Positions 1-9,597 of a DNA stretch of 64,000 bases are shown here, one piece after another. Location: contig NZ_CANLMP010000003.1 in assembly GCF_947492405.1 (NCBI RefSeq), positions 372,001 to 436,000 on the forward strand, read 5' to 3'. The notes below the pieces were generated by a model. That model was not told the DNA's origin. It searched no databases and was given only the letters and a program-made list of their open reading frames with translations. The stretch is from an uncultured Aquimarina sp. (GTDB lineage: Bacteria; Bacteroidota; Bacteroidia; Flavobacteriales; Flavobacteriaceae). Position numbers and translations under genes: made by a program. Position 1 is the first letter of the stretch; the number at the start of each line of letters is the position of its first letter.

Positions 1-1059
1 GGATAGGTTTGGTAATTCATTATAAACACCTGCCTTTTTTAGAGAACCACCAATAGCAAGTACATTATTTGCTGCACCGTGATCTGTCCCACGACTTCCA
101 TTTTGTTGTACTCTACGACCAAACTCAGAAAAAGTTAATATTAGAGTGTCTTTAAACCTATTGTTCTTTTTTAAATCTTTTACAAGAGCGCCAACTGCTT
201 CAGAATATATTCCTAATAATCTATCTTGACTATTTAATTGGTTAACATGACTGTCAAAACCACCTAGGGAGCTATAGAAAACTCTAGTTTTTAATCCGGA
301 AACGATAAAATCTGCAATGGTTTTTAAGTTTTTGGCGAATAATGACTGAGGATATTCGGTATTGGTTTTATATGTTTTAGAAGTTTCATAGATATATGAT
401 GCAGATGAATATGTTTCTAGCATTGTCTTATATAGATAACCCTGATTATCTTCGTCTAACATGTCTTTATGAGTACTATCTACAAGCTTATTAAAAAAAG
501 GTTCTCTCGTAGTACGGTATAACTGATTAGGATCAGAAACAGCCATGCCATTCATTTGATTTCCCTTCATAGTAAGAGATAGTGAATTATCTACTTCTAT
601 TGCTTGATACGGATGCTGGCAATTGGCGTCGAGATATCTGCCTACCCAACCTGTAGATAAATACTGGTTAGTATCACTAGCCGTTTGCCAGATATCCGTA
701 CTTCTGAAATGTGATCTGTTTGGGTTGGGATATCCTACATTGTTAATAATAGATACTTCTCCTTGATCATATAATTCTTTTATTGCTCTTAAGTTATCAT
801 TAAAAGCGAGGTCGTTTGTTATTTTTAAGGTTTGTGTTGCTTTTTTAGAAATTGTTGGTCTTAAACTGTGATATATGTCATTACTAATTGGAATAATACT
901 GTTTAAACCATCGTTTCCACCAGAAAGTTGTATAATAATTATATTTTTATATCCCGATAATTGATCAGGCGTTAGAAATTCCATCCCTTTTAGAAATGAA
1001 GGAACTAATGCCATTCCTGATGCAAAAACGGATTGTTTTAAAAAATCTCTTCTGTCCAT
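1..1059 (-). CDS. DUF1501 domain-containing secreted protein (C-terminus beyond window)
   Basis: The frame is open from an ATG at 1059 down to base 1 (353 codons), so the C-terminus lies outside the window. The N-terminus reads MDRRDFLKQSVFASGMALVP, a twin-arginine-like signal (only one RR pair, without the full Tat consensus), followed by IIIIQLSGGNDGLN. That motif is characteristic of DUF1501 proteins, which have an alkaline-phosphatase/sulfatase-like fold. The gene starts 12 bases after the stop of the DUF1800 gene on the same strand. DUF1800-DUF1501 pairs are a recurrent, probably co-secreted unit in Bacteroidota and Planctomycetota. The enzymatic role is unknown. Family assignment is confident; function is not. 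Confidence 0.85.
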   Translation of the reverse strand, partial: MDRRDFLKQSVFASGMALVPSFLKGMEFLTPDQLSGYKNIIIIQLSGGNDGLNSIIPISNDIYHSLRPTISKKATQTLKITNDLAFNDNLRAIKELYDQGEVSIINNVGYPNPNRSHFRSTDIWQTASDTNQYLSTGWVGRYLDANCQHPYQAIEVDNSLSLTMKGNQMNGMAVSDPNQLYRTTREPFFNKLVDSTHKDMLDEDNQGYLYKTMLETYSSASYIYETSKTYKTNTEYPQSLFAKNLKTIADFIVSGLKTRVFYSSLGGFDSHVNQLNSQDRLLGIYSEAVGALVKDLKKNNRFKDTLILTFSEFGRRVQQNGSRGTDHGAANNVLAIGGSLKKAGVYNELPNLS

Positions 1060-1071
1060 AATCTTATAGTT

Positions 1072-2475
1072 TTAACAAAGTTGATATTCGGGTAAACTCA
1101 TTAATTCAATAATGAAGTTTTTAGTGTTTGATGGATCAAGCTTTGTTATAATAGTGCTTGCTCCATTGGATAGTTTTGGCTGAATTATAAAGTTTACCAA
1201 TTCTTCTTTATCTCTTTGTTGAAGAGAAGTAAGGAAACTTTTCCAATTTGGTGTAGCTTTTACTTTTTTCTCAACTCGAGTTTTCATTTTTTTATAGAGT
1301 TTCTGACGCATTATGGAGGTTTCTTCCATATCGTTCTGATCATGCCATTCGATTACTCCGCTATTTAGAGTAACAGAAGCTAGTTTTAAGCGAAGCATCA
1401 GTGTAGAGTTGTCTATCCAGGATTTTCCACCAGGCCAACCAGCAACGTTAGGAGGGCGGAATAATGTTTGATTTAGCTTGCGTTGTAAGTAAATGAGAAC
1501 TTTTGGATCTTTATATACTACATGAAATGGTTTACTTATCCCTACGATCAATTCTATAGGTGATTTGATTTTGATTCCTATGTTTTGAGATTCATAAAAC
1601 CAATTGCTCATGAATATCTTTCGCATTAAAATATCCAGACTATAATTAGATTCATAAAAAGTAGCAGCTAATTCTTCAATATGATTTGGATTTATTTTTT
1701 CGTTTACAAAATATTGATAGATCTTTTCTGTAATGTATCTGGCAGTTTGTTTTTGATCCAGAAGGATTTTAATGATATCTTCTCCAGTAAAATTTCCGGT
1801 TTTTCCTAAAAATGTTTTAGATTCATAATCATGTTGGTTTTTTCTAAAAACGAAAGAACCATTTTTATTAAAGTTCCAACCTGTAAACGCTCTTGCTGCT
1901 TCTTTGATGTCTTTTTCTGTATAACCATTATCGATACCAAGTGTGAAAAGCTCCATAACCTCACGAGCGAAGTTTTCGTTCGGACTGTTCTTTCGATTTT
2001 GTCTATTGTTAAGAAACAATAACATCGCTGGAGATTTTGAAACTTCCATGAGCATATCTCCAAAGTTTCCTAATGCATGTTTCCTGATAACATTATTGAG
2101 GTGAAGACTGGCTCTGGGAGTTTTTAATCGAACAGCAAAATGATCGTGAAAAAACAATGTCATTTTTTCTCTTAAAACCTGTTTCGTTTCAGTTAGCTGT
2201 TTTATCCAAAGTACATTAAGTTCTAACATCTTTTGATTCCGAAGCTTTCGAAATTCTTTGCGTTCTTCGCGAGAAAGGCCTCTTTGGTTTTTCAGTAAAT
2301 CACCAAAATCGAGTGTTAATGGAGTCTCTTGTTTACTTTTTGAAAACAAATGATCAATAATCTGTTGTTTAGAAAATTCTCTAATATATTTTAATTCTAA
2401 CGAAGAAATTCCGAAACCAGTTCTCCAGTAAAGATGTTGTATTTGTTTATCCGATAAAGAAGCACTCATAATCAC
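1072..2475 (-). CDS. DUF1800 family protein
   Basis: A 467-residue protein whose N-terminus (HLYWRTGFG near residues 15-23) and central stretch (FFHDHFAV, NENFAREVMELFTLGI, YTEKDIKEAARAFTGW) are diagnostic of DUF1800. The conserved RPPNVAGWPGGKSWI segment sits near residue 340. An in-frame ATG two codons downstream (2469) is an equally good start. No clear signal peptide is visible. It is first in a two-gene unit with the DUF1501 gene that follows after 12 bases. The pair is usually found together, but the biochemical role is undefined; a role with extracellular polymer is only a guess. Confidence 0.88.
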   Translation of the reverse strand: MIMSASLSDKQIQHLYWRTGFGISSLELKYIREFSKQQIIDHLFSKSKQETPLTLDFGDLLKNQRGLSREERKEFRKLRNQKMLELNVLWIKQLTETKQVLREKMTLFFHDHFAVRLKTPRASLHLNNVIRKHALGNFGDMLMEVSKSPAMLLFLNNRQNRKNSPNENFAREVMELFTLGIDNGYTEKDIKEAARAFTGWNFNKNGSFVFRKNQHDYESKTFLGKTGNFTGEDIIKILLDQKQTARYITEKIYQYFVNEKINPNHIEELAATFYESNYSLDILMRKIFMSNWFYESQNIGIKIKSPIELIVGISKPFHVVYKDPKVLIYLQRKLNQTLFRPPNVAGWPGGKSWIDNSTLMLRLKLASVTLNSGVIEWHDQNDMEETSIMRQKLYKKMKTRVEKKVKATPNWKSFLTSLQQRDKEELVNFIIQPKLSNGASTIITKLDPSNTKNFIIELMSLPEYQLC

Positions 2476-2523
2476 AGGTTTTTATATAGGACTGTGATTT
2501 AGGTCGAAGGTTTAACAGGGATT

Positions 2524-2916
2524 TTATTTTTTATGTTCTATAAGATCCCATTTATTACCATAAAGATCTTCAAAAACCACAACAGTTCCATAAACTTCAT
2601 CTCTAGGTTCTTCAAGAAAAGATACTCCTTTGGATTTCATGTTTTTATAATCTCTCCAAAAATCATCTGTATGTAGGAATAGGAAAACTCTACCACCGGT
2701 TTGATTTCCAATCGCTTTTTTCTGTTCGGTAGTAGCAGCTTCTGCTAGTAGAATTGAGGTTTCAGAACTATTGTTAGGAGCGATGATAACCCAGCGTTTT
2801 TTATCACTTAGTTTGGTGTCTTCTATAAGTTTAAAGTCAAGTTTAGCTAAATAATAGTGAATAGCTTCATCATAATTTTTAACGACTATAGTGATTGCTC
2901 CAAGACTTCTTTTCAT
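2524..2916 (-). CDS. VOC superfamily (glyoxalase/bleomycin resistance-like) protein
   Basis: A 130-residue protein with the paired beta-alpha-beta-beta-beta layout of the vicinal oxygen chelate fold. It opens with SLGAITIVVKNYDEAIHYYL and ends with TVVVFEDLYGNKWDLIE, where the final E is the usual metal ligand of the second module. The substrate cannot be predicted; glyoxalase, dioxygenase and resistance proteins share this fold. Its ATG lies 2 bases after the stop of the upstream lipoprotein gene, so the two are probably cotranscribed. Confidence 0.82.
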   Translation of the reverse strand: MKRSLGAITIVVKNYDEAIHYYLAKLDFKLIEDTKLSDKKRWVIIAPNNSSETSILLAEAATTEQKKAIGNQTGGRVFLFLHTDDFWRDYKNMKSKGVSFLEEPRDEVYGTVVVFEDLYGNKWDLIEHKK

Positions 2917-2918
2917 TA

Positions 2919-3656
2919 TTAATTACATGTTATTTCACTTAAAACAGCAGTATCAGCTATAGCATCATTTTGGGTTATATTTTCGGAGAAAAGAACAAAC
3001 CTATCAAGCGCATGAAAATTAGATCTAGCTGAAACCTCCATAGTATAGATTCCTGATGTATCAAATTCTACAAAAATATCATGTGCATCATTATCACTTG
3101 TAGACGATTGCCACTTCCATTGATCAGCAGCACCGCTTTTATAAATTTTAAACCAACCATCTTTACTGGAACCATTTGGAGTAGGGGATTGATCTGTATC
3201 TGCCGGATACACTATGCTTTCTCCTCTTTTGCCATAAAAACCAGAAGCATCAGCAAATCGCAACCATGAGTCATTATGTTCTGATCCCGAAGTCCCATTG
3301 GTTATTCTGGATCTCCAAATAAATCTATAAGTACCTGGATTAGTAATTTTTAATTTGTAGATAAGAAGACCATTGCCAGGAGTATTTGTAAATTGATTTC
3401 CAGTCCAGACCAGATAATCTGTTCCAAAGAACCCTGGAATTGTGTTTTCTTTCATCCAATCATTATGATCTTTAATACTTTCAAACTCCACTGCGATCAA
3501 CCCATCTTTTTCTTCATAAATAGCGCTATCAGGATTTTGACAAGTAATGGGGTCAATAGTATTGTCATCAGATTCATTATCACTGCTACAAGAGTGAAAT
3601 ACTGTAATAACAAAAAAGATCAGTATTAATTTAGAAATCTTGCGTGTAGGTTGCAT
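2919..3656 (-). CDS. lipoprotein with carbohydrate-binding-like beta-sandwich
   Basis: A 245-residue protein with a lipoprotein signal peptide: a hydrophobic stretch, then VFHSCSSDN, with Cys near residue 23. The mature part begins with an acidic linker and a Cys-containing segment (ITCQNPDSAIYEE). One domain follows with IAVEFESI, then LVWTGNQ, TYRFIWRSRI, WLRFADASGFY, WKWQSST and FHALDRFVLF. This pattern resembles the C-terminal carbohydrate-binding-like module of GH115-type proteins and other galactose-binding-like sandwiches; that match is an inference from motif order. It probably sits on the outer membrane. The VOC gene follows 2 bases downstream. Confidence 0.65.
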   Translation of the reverse strand: MQPTRKISKLILIFFVITVFHSCSSDNESDDNTIDPITCQNPDSAIYEEKDGLIAVEFESIKDHNDWMKENTIPGFFGTDYLVWTGNQFTNTPGNGLLIYKLKITNPGTYRFIWRSRITNGTSGSEHNDSWLRFADASGFYGKRGESIVYPADTDQSPTPNGSSKDGWFKIYKSGAADQWKWQSSTSDNDAHDIFVEFDTSGIYTMEVSARSNFHALDRFVLFSENITQNDAIADTAVLSEITCN

Positions 3657-3688
3657 ACGTATTATAGGTTTTTGGGGTTGAACGAATT

Positions 3689-4150
3689 CTATATTTTTTT
3701 TACTCTCACTGTATCTGGAACTAATCCTGTGTAATCACCATTATTTCTAATTACATCACGAACAATAGATGACGAAATATAACTTTTTCCAGATGAGGTA
3801 AGTAGAAAAACTGTTTCTATTTCTGTTAGTTTTCTGTTTGTATGAGCAATAGCTTTTTCAAATTCAAAATCTGCAGGATTTCTAAGTCCTCGTAGAATGA
3901 AATTAGCATCCTGTTGTTTACAGAAATCTACTGTAAGTCCTTTATAAGTCATTACCTTAATCTTCGATTCACCTTTAAAAGCTTCTTCAAGAAAATGCTT
4001 TCGTTCTTCCAAAGAGAACATATATTTCTTTTCGGCATTTACACCGATAGCTAATATAACTTCATCAAAAAGAGTCAATCCTCTTTCGATAATGTCATAG
4101 TGTCCAAGAGTAATAGGATCAAATGAACCTGGAAAAACAGCTCTTCTCAT
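3689..4150 (-). CDS. coaD: phosphopantetheine adenylyltransferase
   Basis: Joins ATP to 4'-phosphopantetheine to form dephospho-CoA, the penultimate step of coenzyme A synthesis. The 153-residue length is near the family norm of about 160. The N-terminus has the nucleotidyltransferase signature PGSFDPITLGH (residues 7-17, TxGH at 14-17), and ISSSIVRD near residue 125 is the second conserved ATP-binding motif. FILRGLRNPADFEFE is the conserved central loop. It lies between ddl and the lipoprotein gene on the same strand, 81 bases after ddl. Confidence 0.96.
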   Translation of the reverse strand: MRRAVFPGSFDPITLGHYDIIERGLTLFDEVILAIGVNAEKKYMFSLEERKHFLEEAFKGESKIKVMTYKGLTVDFCKQQDANFILRGLRNPADFEFEKAIAHTNRKLTEIETVFLLTSSGKSYISSSIVRDVIRNNGDYTGLVPDTVRVKKI

Positions 4151-4231
4151 AAGTGATTTGTGATTGTTTGTATAAAGATAGGTAAAGTTACGAAGTAAAA
4201 AATTAGTTTTATATCTAATTTCGGATGTTAA

Positions 4232-5215
4232 TTATTTATCTGCTTTTATTGCTTCTTCAATAGTATTGGTTAATAATTCAGGCAGACTAATACCCGCAGC
4301 AATTGCTTGTTGAGGTAAAATACTCGCTTCACTAAATCCTGGGTTGGTATTCATTTCTACAAAATGAGGTTCTCCGTTATGAAAAATATATTCACTTCTA
4401 GAGAAACCTTTCATTTTAAGTATTTGATATATTTTTAAAGCTAGATTTTTAACCTTTTTCTCATCTGCCTCACTAAGTCTGGCAGGTGTTATCTCTTGTG
4501 ATTTTCCCAAATATTTTGCTTCGTAATCAAAGAATTCATTTTCAGAAACAATTTCAGTAATAGGTAATACTGTATCTTCACCTTTATAAGTAATCACGCC
4601 CACAGAAACTTCTGTACCACTTAAAAAAGATTCTATAATAATCTCATCATCTTCTTTGTAAGCTAAATCTATAGCAGGAAGCAGTTCGTCTGTAGTTTTA
4701 ACCTTAGAAACTCCATAACTACTACCAGCTTTGTTAGCTTTTACAAAACAAGGCAAACCTACAGTATTGATTATAGATTCGGTGTGTATTACATCCCCTT
4801 TATTTAAGAAATAATTTTTGGCAGTTGGAATGCCATAAGGTTTTAAGGCGCTAATACAATCTCTTTTATTAAAAGTAAGAGCAGCTTGATAAAAATCACA
4901 AGCTGTTTGTGGTATTCCAATTAATTTAAAATAAGCTTGTAATAGACCATCTTCTCCAGGAGTGCCATGAACAATATTAAAGGCGGCATCAAAAGTAATT
5001 TTAGAACCATCGAGATATAATGAAAAATCATTTTTATCTATGTTGGTTTTTTGGCCATTGTCATCAACATAAAACCAGGAATCTTTAGTAATATGAATAC
5101 GATAAGGCTGGTATAAATTTTTATCCAGATGCTTATATACTACGTTTCCACTTTGGATAGAAATATCAAATTCACTAGAGTAACCTCCCATAAGGATGGC
5201 AATATTCTTCTTCAT
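4232..5215 (-). CDS. ddl: D-alanine--D-alanine ligase
   Basis: ATP-grasp enzyme that makes D-Ala-D-Ala for peptidoglycan precursors in the cytoplasm. At 327 residues it has full family length. Visible motifs are GGYSSEFDISI with the substrate-binding Glu at 15, HGTPGEDG near residue 83, KANKAGSSYGVSKV near 160-172, and the C-terminal EMNTNPGFSEASILPQQ, which provides magnesium- and substrate-binding residues. It is divergent with the PASTA gene; the two 5' ends lie about 95 bases apart if the PASTA start is 5310. Confidence 0.96.
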   Translation of the reverse strand: MKKNIAILMGGYSSEFDISIQSGNVVYKHLDKNLYQPYRIHITKDSWFYVDDNGQKTNIDKNDFSLYLDGSKITFDAAFNIVHGTPGEDGLLQAYFKLIGIPQTACDFYQAALTFNKRDCISALKPYGIPTAKNYFLNKGDVIHTESIINTVGLPCFVKANKAGSSYGVSKVKTTDELLPAIDLAYKEDDEIIIESFLSGTEVSVGVITYKGEDTVLPITEIVSENEFFDYEAKYLGKSQEITPARLSEADEKKVKNLALKIYQILKMKGFSRSEYIFHNGEPHFVEMNTNPGFSEASILPQQAIAAGISLPELLTNTIEEAIKADK

Positions 5216-5281
5216 TGAGTACTGTTTACAAACAAAAATATCATTTATCTCACAACAAAAGCTAAAAAGTTTCCGTTTTTA

Positions 5282-5289
5282 TATCTTTG
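5282..5289 (+). promoter_or_regulatory. Bacteroidota-type -7 box for PASTA/rluA unit
   Basis: TATCTTTG matches the TAnnTTTG -7 consensus of the primary sigma factor in this phylum and lies 20 bases upstream of the ATG at 5310. No good -33 TTG is seen at the right distance. It supports the start at 5310 over the longer open frame from 5196, which would run back over ddl. Confidence 0.55.
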
Positions 5290-5309
5290 CCGAAACTATC
5301 AACCGATAC

Positions 5310-5888
5310 ATGGATTTTATAAAAGGCCTTTTGAGATTTATTTGGAGTAAAACATTTCTTATTCAACTTGTAATTGCTATAGCAATGACTGCAATTTTAT
5401 GCTATGTAGCATTAAAGTGGTTGGATAGTTCTACGAACCATGATCAGCGTATTGTAGTACCGAGCTTGAGTAAGAAGACATTAGATGAAGTAAAAACGGT
5501 TTTAGAGTCAAAGGATTTGAGATATGAGGTTCAGGATTCTGCCAATTTTAATCCTGATTTTCCTAGATACTCTGTTATAGAACAAAATCCTGCGGCTGGT
5601 AATATGGTAAAAGAGAATAGAAAGATCTATGTTACACTAAATCCATCAGGTTATCGCAAGATTGAGGTTCCCGATGTGATTCGTAAGACGAGAAGACAGG
5701 TAGAGCCCAGGCTTGTTGCTTTAGGGTTTAAGATAGGTTCGATTACCTATAAACCGGATCCATCGGATCAAGTGCTTGAGCTTAGATATAAGGGTAAAAG
5801 ACTAAAGCCTGGAGATAAAATAATGAAAACATCGACGATAGATCTTGTAGTTGGTGATGAGAGCGGGAACCTAAGACTTTCCCAATAA
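5310..5888 (+). CDS. membrane-anchored PASTA domain protein
   Basis: I chose the ATG at 5310 (192 residues) because a -7 box lies at 5282-5289 and the longer frame from 5196 would include that promoter and overlap ddl. One transmembrane helix (residues about 13-37, LIQLVIAIAMTAILCYVAL) is followed by two PASTA domains, starting at RIVVPSLSKKTLDEV and KIEVPDVIRKTRRQV. PASTA domains bind peptidoglycan stems or beta-lactams in kinases and PBPs, but no kinase or transpeptidase domain is present here. Position next to ddl and the 24-base gap to the rluA-like gene match a common Bacteroidota neighbourhood. Role probably periplasmic wall sensing or scaffolding. Confidence 0.85.
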   Translation: MDFIKGLLRFIWSKTFLIQLVIAIAMTAILCYVALKWLDSSTNHDQRIVVPSLSKKTLDEVKTVLESKDLRYEVQDSANFNPDFPRYSVIEQNPAAGNMVKENRKIYVTLNPSGYRKIEVPDVIRKTRRQVEPRLVALGFKIGSITYKPDPSDQVLELRYKGKRLKPGDKIMKTSTIDLVVGDESGNLRLSQ

Positions 5889-5912
5889 ATTAATATCATA
5901 AACAAAATACTT

Positions 5913-6959
5913 TTGGAAGAGCATCCTGATATTGAACATTTAGGCCCTAATGAAGATGATTTATATGAACATCATCGGTTCGTGGCTGGAGCAGGACAAG
6001 TTCCTCTTCGTGTAGATAAGTTTTTAATGAATTTTGTTGAAAACGCTACACGAAATAAAATACAACAAGCTGCTAAAGATGGAAGTGTTTTTGTTAACGA
6101 TGTGGCCGTAAAGTCAAATCATAAGGTAAAACCAAATGATGTTGTTCGCGTTTTGTTTTCGCATCCTCCGTATGAGAATTTATTAACTCCAGAGGATATT
6201 CCATTAGATATTGTATATGAAGATGATGTGCTGTTGGTAGTTAATAAACCTGCAGGAATGGTAGTACATCCAGGTCACGGAAATTATTCAGGTACTTTGA
6301 TTAATGCCTTAATCTATCATTTTGATAACCTACCGAACAATAGTAGTGATCGTCCAGGGTTAGTACATCGTATCGATAAGGATACAAGTGGATTATTGGT
6401 AATAGCCAAGACTGAAGAAGCTATGACTCACTTAGCAAAGCAGTTTTTTGATAAAACCTCAGAACGAGAATATGTGGCGATTGCCTGGGGTAATATGAAC
6501 GAAGATGAAGGTACTATTGAAGGTAATATAGGACGTCATCCTAAGAATAGATTACAGAATACTGTTTTTGAAGGAGATGAGGCTGATAAAGGTAAGCCCG
6601 CAGTTACACATTATAAAGTCATAGAGCGCTTAGGGTATGTAACTTTAGTTTCTTGTAAATTAGAAACAGGAAGAACACATCAGATTCGTGTACATATGAA
6701 GCATATAGGTCATACGTTATTTAATGATGAGCGATATGGAGGAGAAAAGATTCTTAAAGGGACCACTTTTACTAAATATAAGCAGTTTGTAGAGAATTGT
6801 TTTAAGGTTTTGCCAAGACAGGCATTACACGCTAGGACTTTAGGATTTGTACATCCCGTAACTGGTGAGAAAATGCATTTTGAAACTTGGATACCTGATG
6901 ATATGAAACAGTGCGTAGAGCGTTGGAGAAAGTATGCTAAGAATCAACTGGATGCTTAG
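5913..6959 (+). CDS. RluA/RluD family 23S rRNA pseudouridine synthase
   Basis: Converts specific uridines in large-subunit rRNA to pseudouridine. The 348-residue product has an N-terminal S4 RNA-binding domain (LRVDKFLMNFVENATRNKIQ, residues about 32-90), the catalytic block GLVHRIDKDTSGLLVIAKT with the nucleophilic Asp in HRID, and the conserved RTHQIRVH near residue 255. The only plausible start is TTG at 5913, because the first internal ATG would cut into the S4 domain. It follows the PASTA gene by 24 bases. Motifs favour RluD-like specificity (helix 69), but this is not certain. Confidence 0.92.
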   Translation: MEEHPDIEHLGPNEDDLYEHHRFVAGAGQVPLRVDKFLMNFVENATRNKIQQAAKDGSVFVNDVAVKSNHKVKPNDVVRVLFSHPPYENLLTPEDIPLDIVYEDDVLLVVNKPAGMVVHPGHGNYSGTLINALIYHFDNLPNNSSDRPGLVHRIDKDTSGLLVIAKTEEAMTHLAKQFFDKTSEREYVAIAWGNMNEDEGTIEGNIGRHPKNRLQNTVFEGDEADKGKPAVTHYKVIERLGYVTLVSCKLETGRTHQIRVHMKHIGHTLFNDERYGGEKILKGTTFTKYKQFVENCFKVLPRQALHARTLGFVHPVTGEKMHFETWIPDDMKQCVERWRKYAKNQLDA

Positions 6960-6982
6960 TATGTTAGAGTTCAAATAAAGAA

Positions 6983-8077
6983 ATGGAAATATCCTTTATA
7001 GAAATTTTTACCTTAATAGGAATTGTTCACGGATTCATTTTAGGAGGTATCATTCTGTTTTCCAGGTTTTTTAAAAATAAGGATAATTCTTATCTGGGAT
7101 ATACACTTCTAGTATTATCCATTATTGGAATAAATAACTGGTTTTGGGATTTAGGAAGAAACCCTATAATTATTTCTATTTCGGATCTTTTTTTATGGCA
7201 GTTTTTATATCCAGTAACGCTATTGGTATTTTTTCTAAAAAAAGTAAAACATTCTTTTACAGAAACAAAGAAAAGTAAACTCCTTTATATTCCATTTGTT
7301 GTACTAAGTATTATCAATATCCTAATCTCATTGGATACAATATTTGGTGTTTATGAGATGGTCTTCGTGTATAAGCAAGAAGCCGTGTTTTATTTCTATA
7401 AGGTCGTCAGTATCTTTTCGATTGTTTTTCCGTTTAGTTTAATGCTTTTTTCTGCTAGATATATTTTTTATACCAAAACAGAGGTTGCTATTAAGTGGAT
7501 TAAATGGATCTGGATATTTATTTCTTTTTTAGAACTTTATGGAATCATTTTAGAAGGATATCGTTTTTTATATGGATCTAAGATGCCTTTGACATTTTTA
7601 TGGATTGCAGTTTCAATTTTTATGTACTGGTTAATCTATAAAGGATTATATCAATTTAAATTGTCTAATGAGCAATATGAAGTAAGACAACTTCTTAATC
7701 GTTCTAAGAAAGACATAAAGTCTGCAATAAATAAAGAAACCAATCCGTATATAGATCAGTTAATAATACTTGTAGAACAAGAGCGCATTCATCATAATCC
7801 AGATCTAAGTAGAGATTTAGTGGCTAAGCGACTAGGGATAAGCAGTGGTTATCTCTCTCAGCAGATAAATACTAATTGTGACATGAATTTTTCTGAGTTT
7901 ATTAATCATTATAGAGTAAATGATATAAAACAGATGATTCTTGACCCAGAGTTCGATAAGTATAGTTTATTAGCAATTGGTATGGAAGCTGGGTTTAAAT
8001 CCAAAACAACTTTTTATACTGCTTTCAAAAAAGAAACTGGTATGTCCCCAAATACATTTAAGAAGGAACAAAAATAG
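6983..8077 (+). CDS. membrane-bound AraC-family transcriptional regulator
   Basis: A 364-residue protein with about seven hydrophobic segments in the first 220 residues, starting IEIFTLIGIVHGFILGGIIL. A cytosolic linker and a C-terminal AraC/XylS double helix-turn-helix (residues about 265-360: LVAKRLGISSGYLSQQI, then LLAIGMEAGFKSKTTFYTAFKK and GMSPNTFKK) follow. This 7TM-plus-AraC layout is common in Flavobacteriia, and the membrane part is presumably a signal sensor. The downstream amidohydrolase gene, 89 bases away, is a possible but unproven target. Confidence 0.88.
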   Translation: MEISFIEIFTLIGIVHGFILGGIILFSRFFKNKDNSYLGYTLLVLSIIGINNWFWDLGRNPIIISISDLFLWQFLYPVTLLVFFLKKVKHSFTETKKSKLLYIPFVVLSIINILISLDTIFGVYEMVFVYKQEAVFYFYKVVSIFSIVFPFSLMLFSARYIFYTKTEVAIKWIKWIWIFISFLELYGIILEGYRFLYGSKMPLTFLWIAVSIFMYWLIYKGLYQFKLSNEQYEVRQLLNRSKKDIKSAINKETNPYIDQLIILVEQERIHHNPDLSRDLVAKRLGISSGYLSQQINTNCDMNFSEFINHYRVNDIKQMILDPEFDKYSLLAIGMEAGFKSKTTFYTAFKKETGMSPNTFKKEQK

Positions 8078-8166
8078 GTTCGGATTTGTCAGAGTCTTAC
8101 AATCCCGAACATTACAGATAATTGCTTTTACTAGGTTTGACACTGTTAACAATAAAATTATACCAG

Positions 8167-9492
8167 ATGTTTAAATTTAGTAAACCCTTTATTTCTTTCT
8201 GCATTTTAGCAATAGTCAGTTTAACTTCATTATGTAGTCAACATAAAAGCGTTGCCTTTGAAAATGTAAATGTTATTCCAATGGATAGCGATGTAATATT
8301 ATATAATCAACGAGTGATTGTTATAGATGGGAAAATATCCAAAATAGAACCAGTTTCAGTAAAAAGAACCAAAGCTATTGATAACATAATCAATGCTAAG
8401 GATAAGTATTTAATTCCTGGCTTATCAGAAATGCATTACCATTTAGAAAATGATGTAGAAAATGAATTTAAGTTACTTATTGCCAATGGTGTCACAACAG
8501 CTAGAAATATGGCAGAATATGAAGGGCAAGATCAAATAAAAATTAGACAGCAAGCCAATAGTAACAAAATACTGGCTCCGTATTATGTGACTTCGGGACC
8601 TTATCTTAAAGCAGAAGATCTACAAACAATTGATGATGTTCTAAATGTTGTTAAGATGCATCATGATCGAGGGTATGATTTTCTGAAAATAGCTGATAAT
8701 CTGCCAAAAGAAATATATCTGAAACTTATAGAAGAGACAACAAAACATAATATTCCTGTTATTGGACATGGGCAAAGAAAGTTACCATTAGAATATTCGT
8801 TAAAAATGAAGTCAATAGCTCATGTAGAAGAGTTTATGAATATTTTTAGTTCCGAACAAAAAGAAGATACCGTTTATCTTAAGCAAGCCGCGATCAAAAT
8901 AAAGAAAAGTGGTATTTACGTTTCACCTACTCTAGGTATTTTTGAGATGATTAGTCGATATGCTGATGATGAGAAGTTTGAGGTTTTGAAAAGAAACGAT
9001 GAAATTAAATACCTTCCAGAGAAGTATGCCGCTTACTGTATGTCCGATAGTACTCATTATAGAACAAATTCTTGGTTTACTGCTCCAGAATCTCTGATTA
9101 GGTTACGAAATGAGTTAGAATGGCAACAAATGTTTACTAAGATATTAAGTAATGAAAATGTACCGCTATTAGCAGGAAGTGATACTTATGGATTGTTTTT
9201 ACCAGGTTTTTCGTTACATAGAGAATTGGAGTTAATATGTAATGCAGGAATATCACCATATGAAACTTTAAGAACTGTAACGGTAAATCCAGCTAAATAT
9301 CTAAATAGGGTATTAAGTGGTACTATTGCTGAAGGTAAATTAGCAGATTTGGTGTTATTAAATAAAAATCCATTAGAAAACATACAAAACACGAAGACTA
9401 TTCAGGGGGTAATGCTTAAAGGAAAATGGATGGATAGAAAAACACTTGACTTAATGTTGAAAGATGTGGAGCATAGAGTGAAAAAGGAATAA
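8167..9492 (+). CDS. secreted amidohydrolase family metallohydrolase
   Basis: The ATG at 8167 gives 441 residues beginning with a typical export signal (FKFSKPFISFCILAIVSLTS, possibly a lipoprotein Cys at SLCS); the upstream TTG at 8122 would bury this signal. Amidohydrolase motifs are in order: YLIPGLSEMHYHLEN with the HxH metal site, VIGHGQRK, SIAHVEEF, and LLAGSDTYG with the catalytic Asp. The C-terminal NPAKYLNRVLSGTIAEGKLADLVLLNKNP is typical of imidazolonepropionase- and prolidase-like members. The substrate is unknown; a periplasmic peptidase or lactonase role is possible. Confidence 0.87.
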   Translation: MFKFSKPFISFCILAIVSLTSLCSQHKSVAFENVNVIPMDSDVILYNQRVIVIDGKISKIEPVSVKRTKAIDNIINAKDKYLIPGLSEMHYHLENDVENEFKLLIANGVTTARNMAEYEGQDQIKIRQQANSNKILAPYYVTSGPYLKAEDLQTIDDVLNVVKMHHDRGYDFLKIADNLPKEIYLKLIEETTKHNIPVIGHGQRKLPLEYSLKMKSIAHVEEFMNIFSSEQKEDTVYLKQAAIKIKKSGIYVSPTLGIFEMISRYADDEKFEVLKRNDEIKYLPEKYAAYCMSDSTHYRTNSWFTAPESLIRLRNELEWQQMFTKILSNENVPLLAGSDTYGLFLPGFSLHRELELICNAGISPYETLRTVTVNPAKYLNRVLSGTIAEGKLADLVLLNKNPLENIQNTKTIQGVMLKGKWMDRKTLDLMLKDVEHRVKKE

Positions 9493-9597
9493 ATAATTAG
9501 TAAAGTTTGTGTAAGTTTCACAAAGTATTCAGTATTAAATATAATGTTACTAAAAACTTTATTTTTAAATAAATAGGGATAGCTCAGGAAATAATAT

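Noticed and set aside
5196..5309. Extended N-terminus of the PASTA protein
   Set aside because: It would overlap ddl and include the -7 box at 5282; the ATG at 5310 gives a normal membrane anchor start.
8122..8166. Upstream TTG start for the amidohydrolase
   Set aside because: It would place 15 extra residues before an evident export signal at the ATG 8167.
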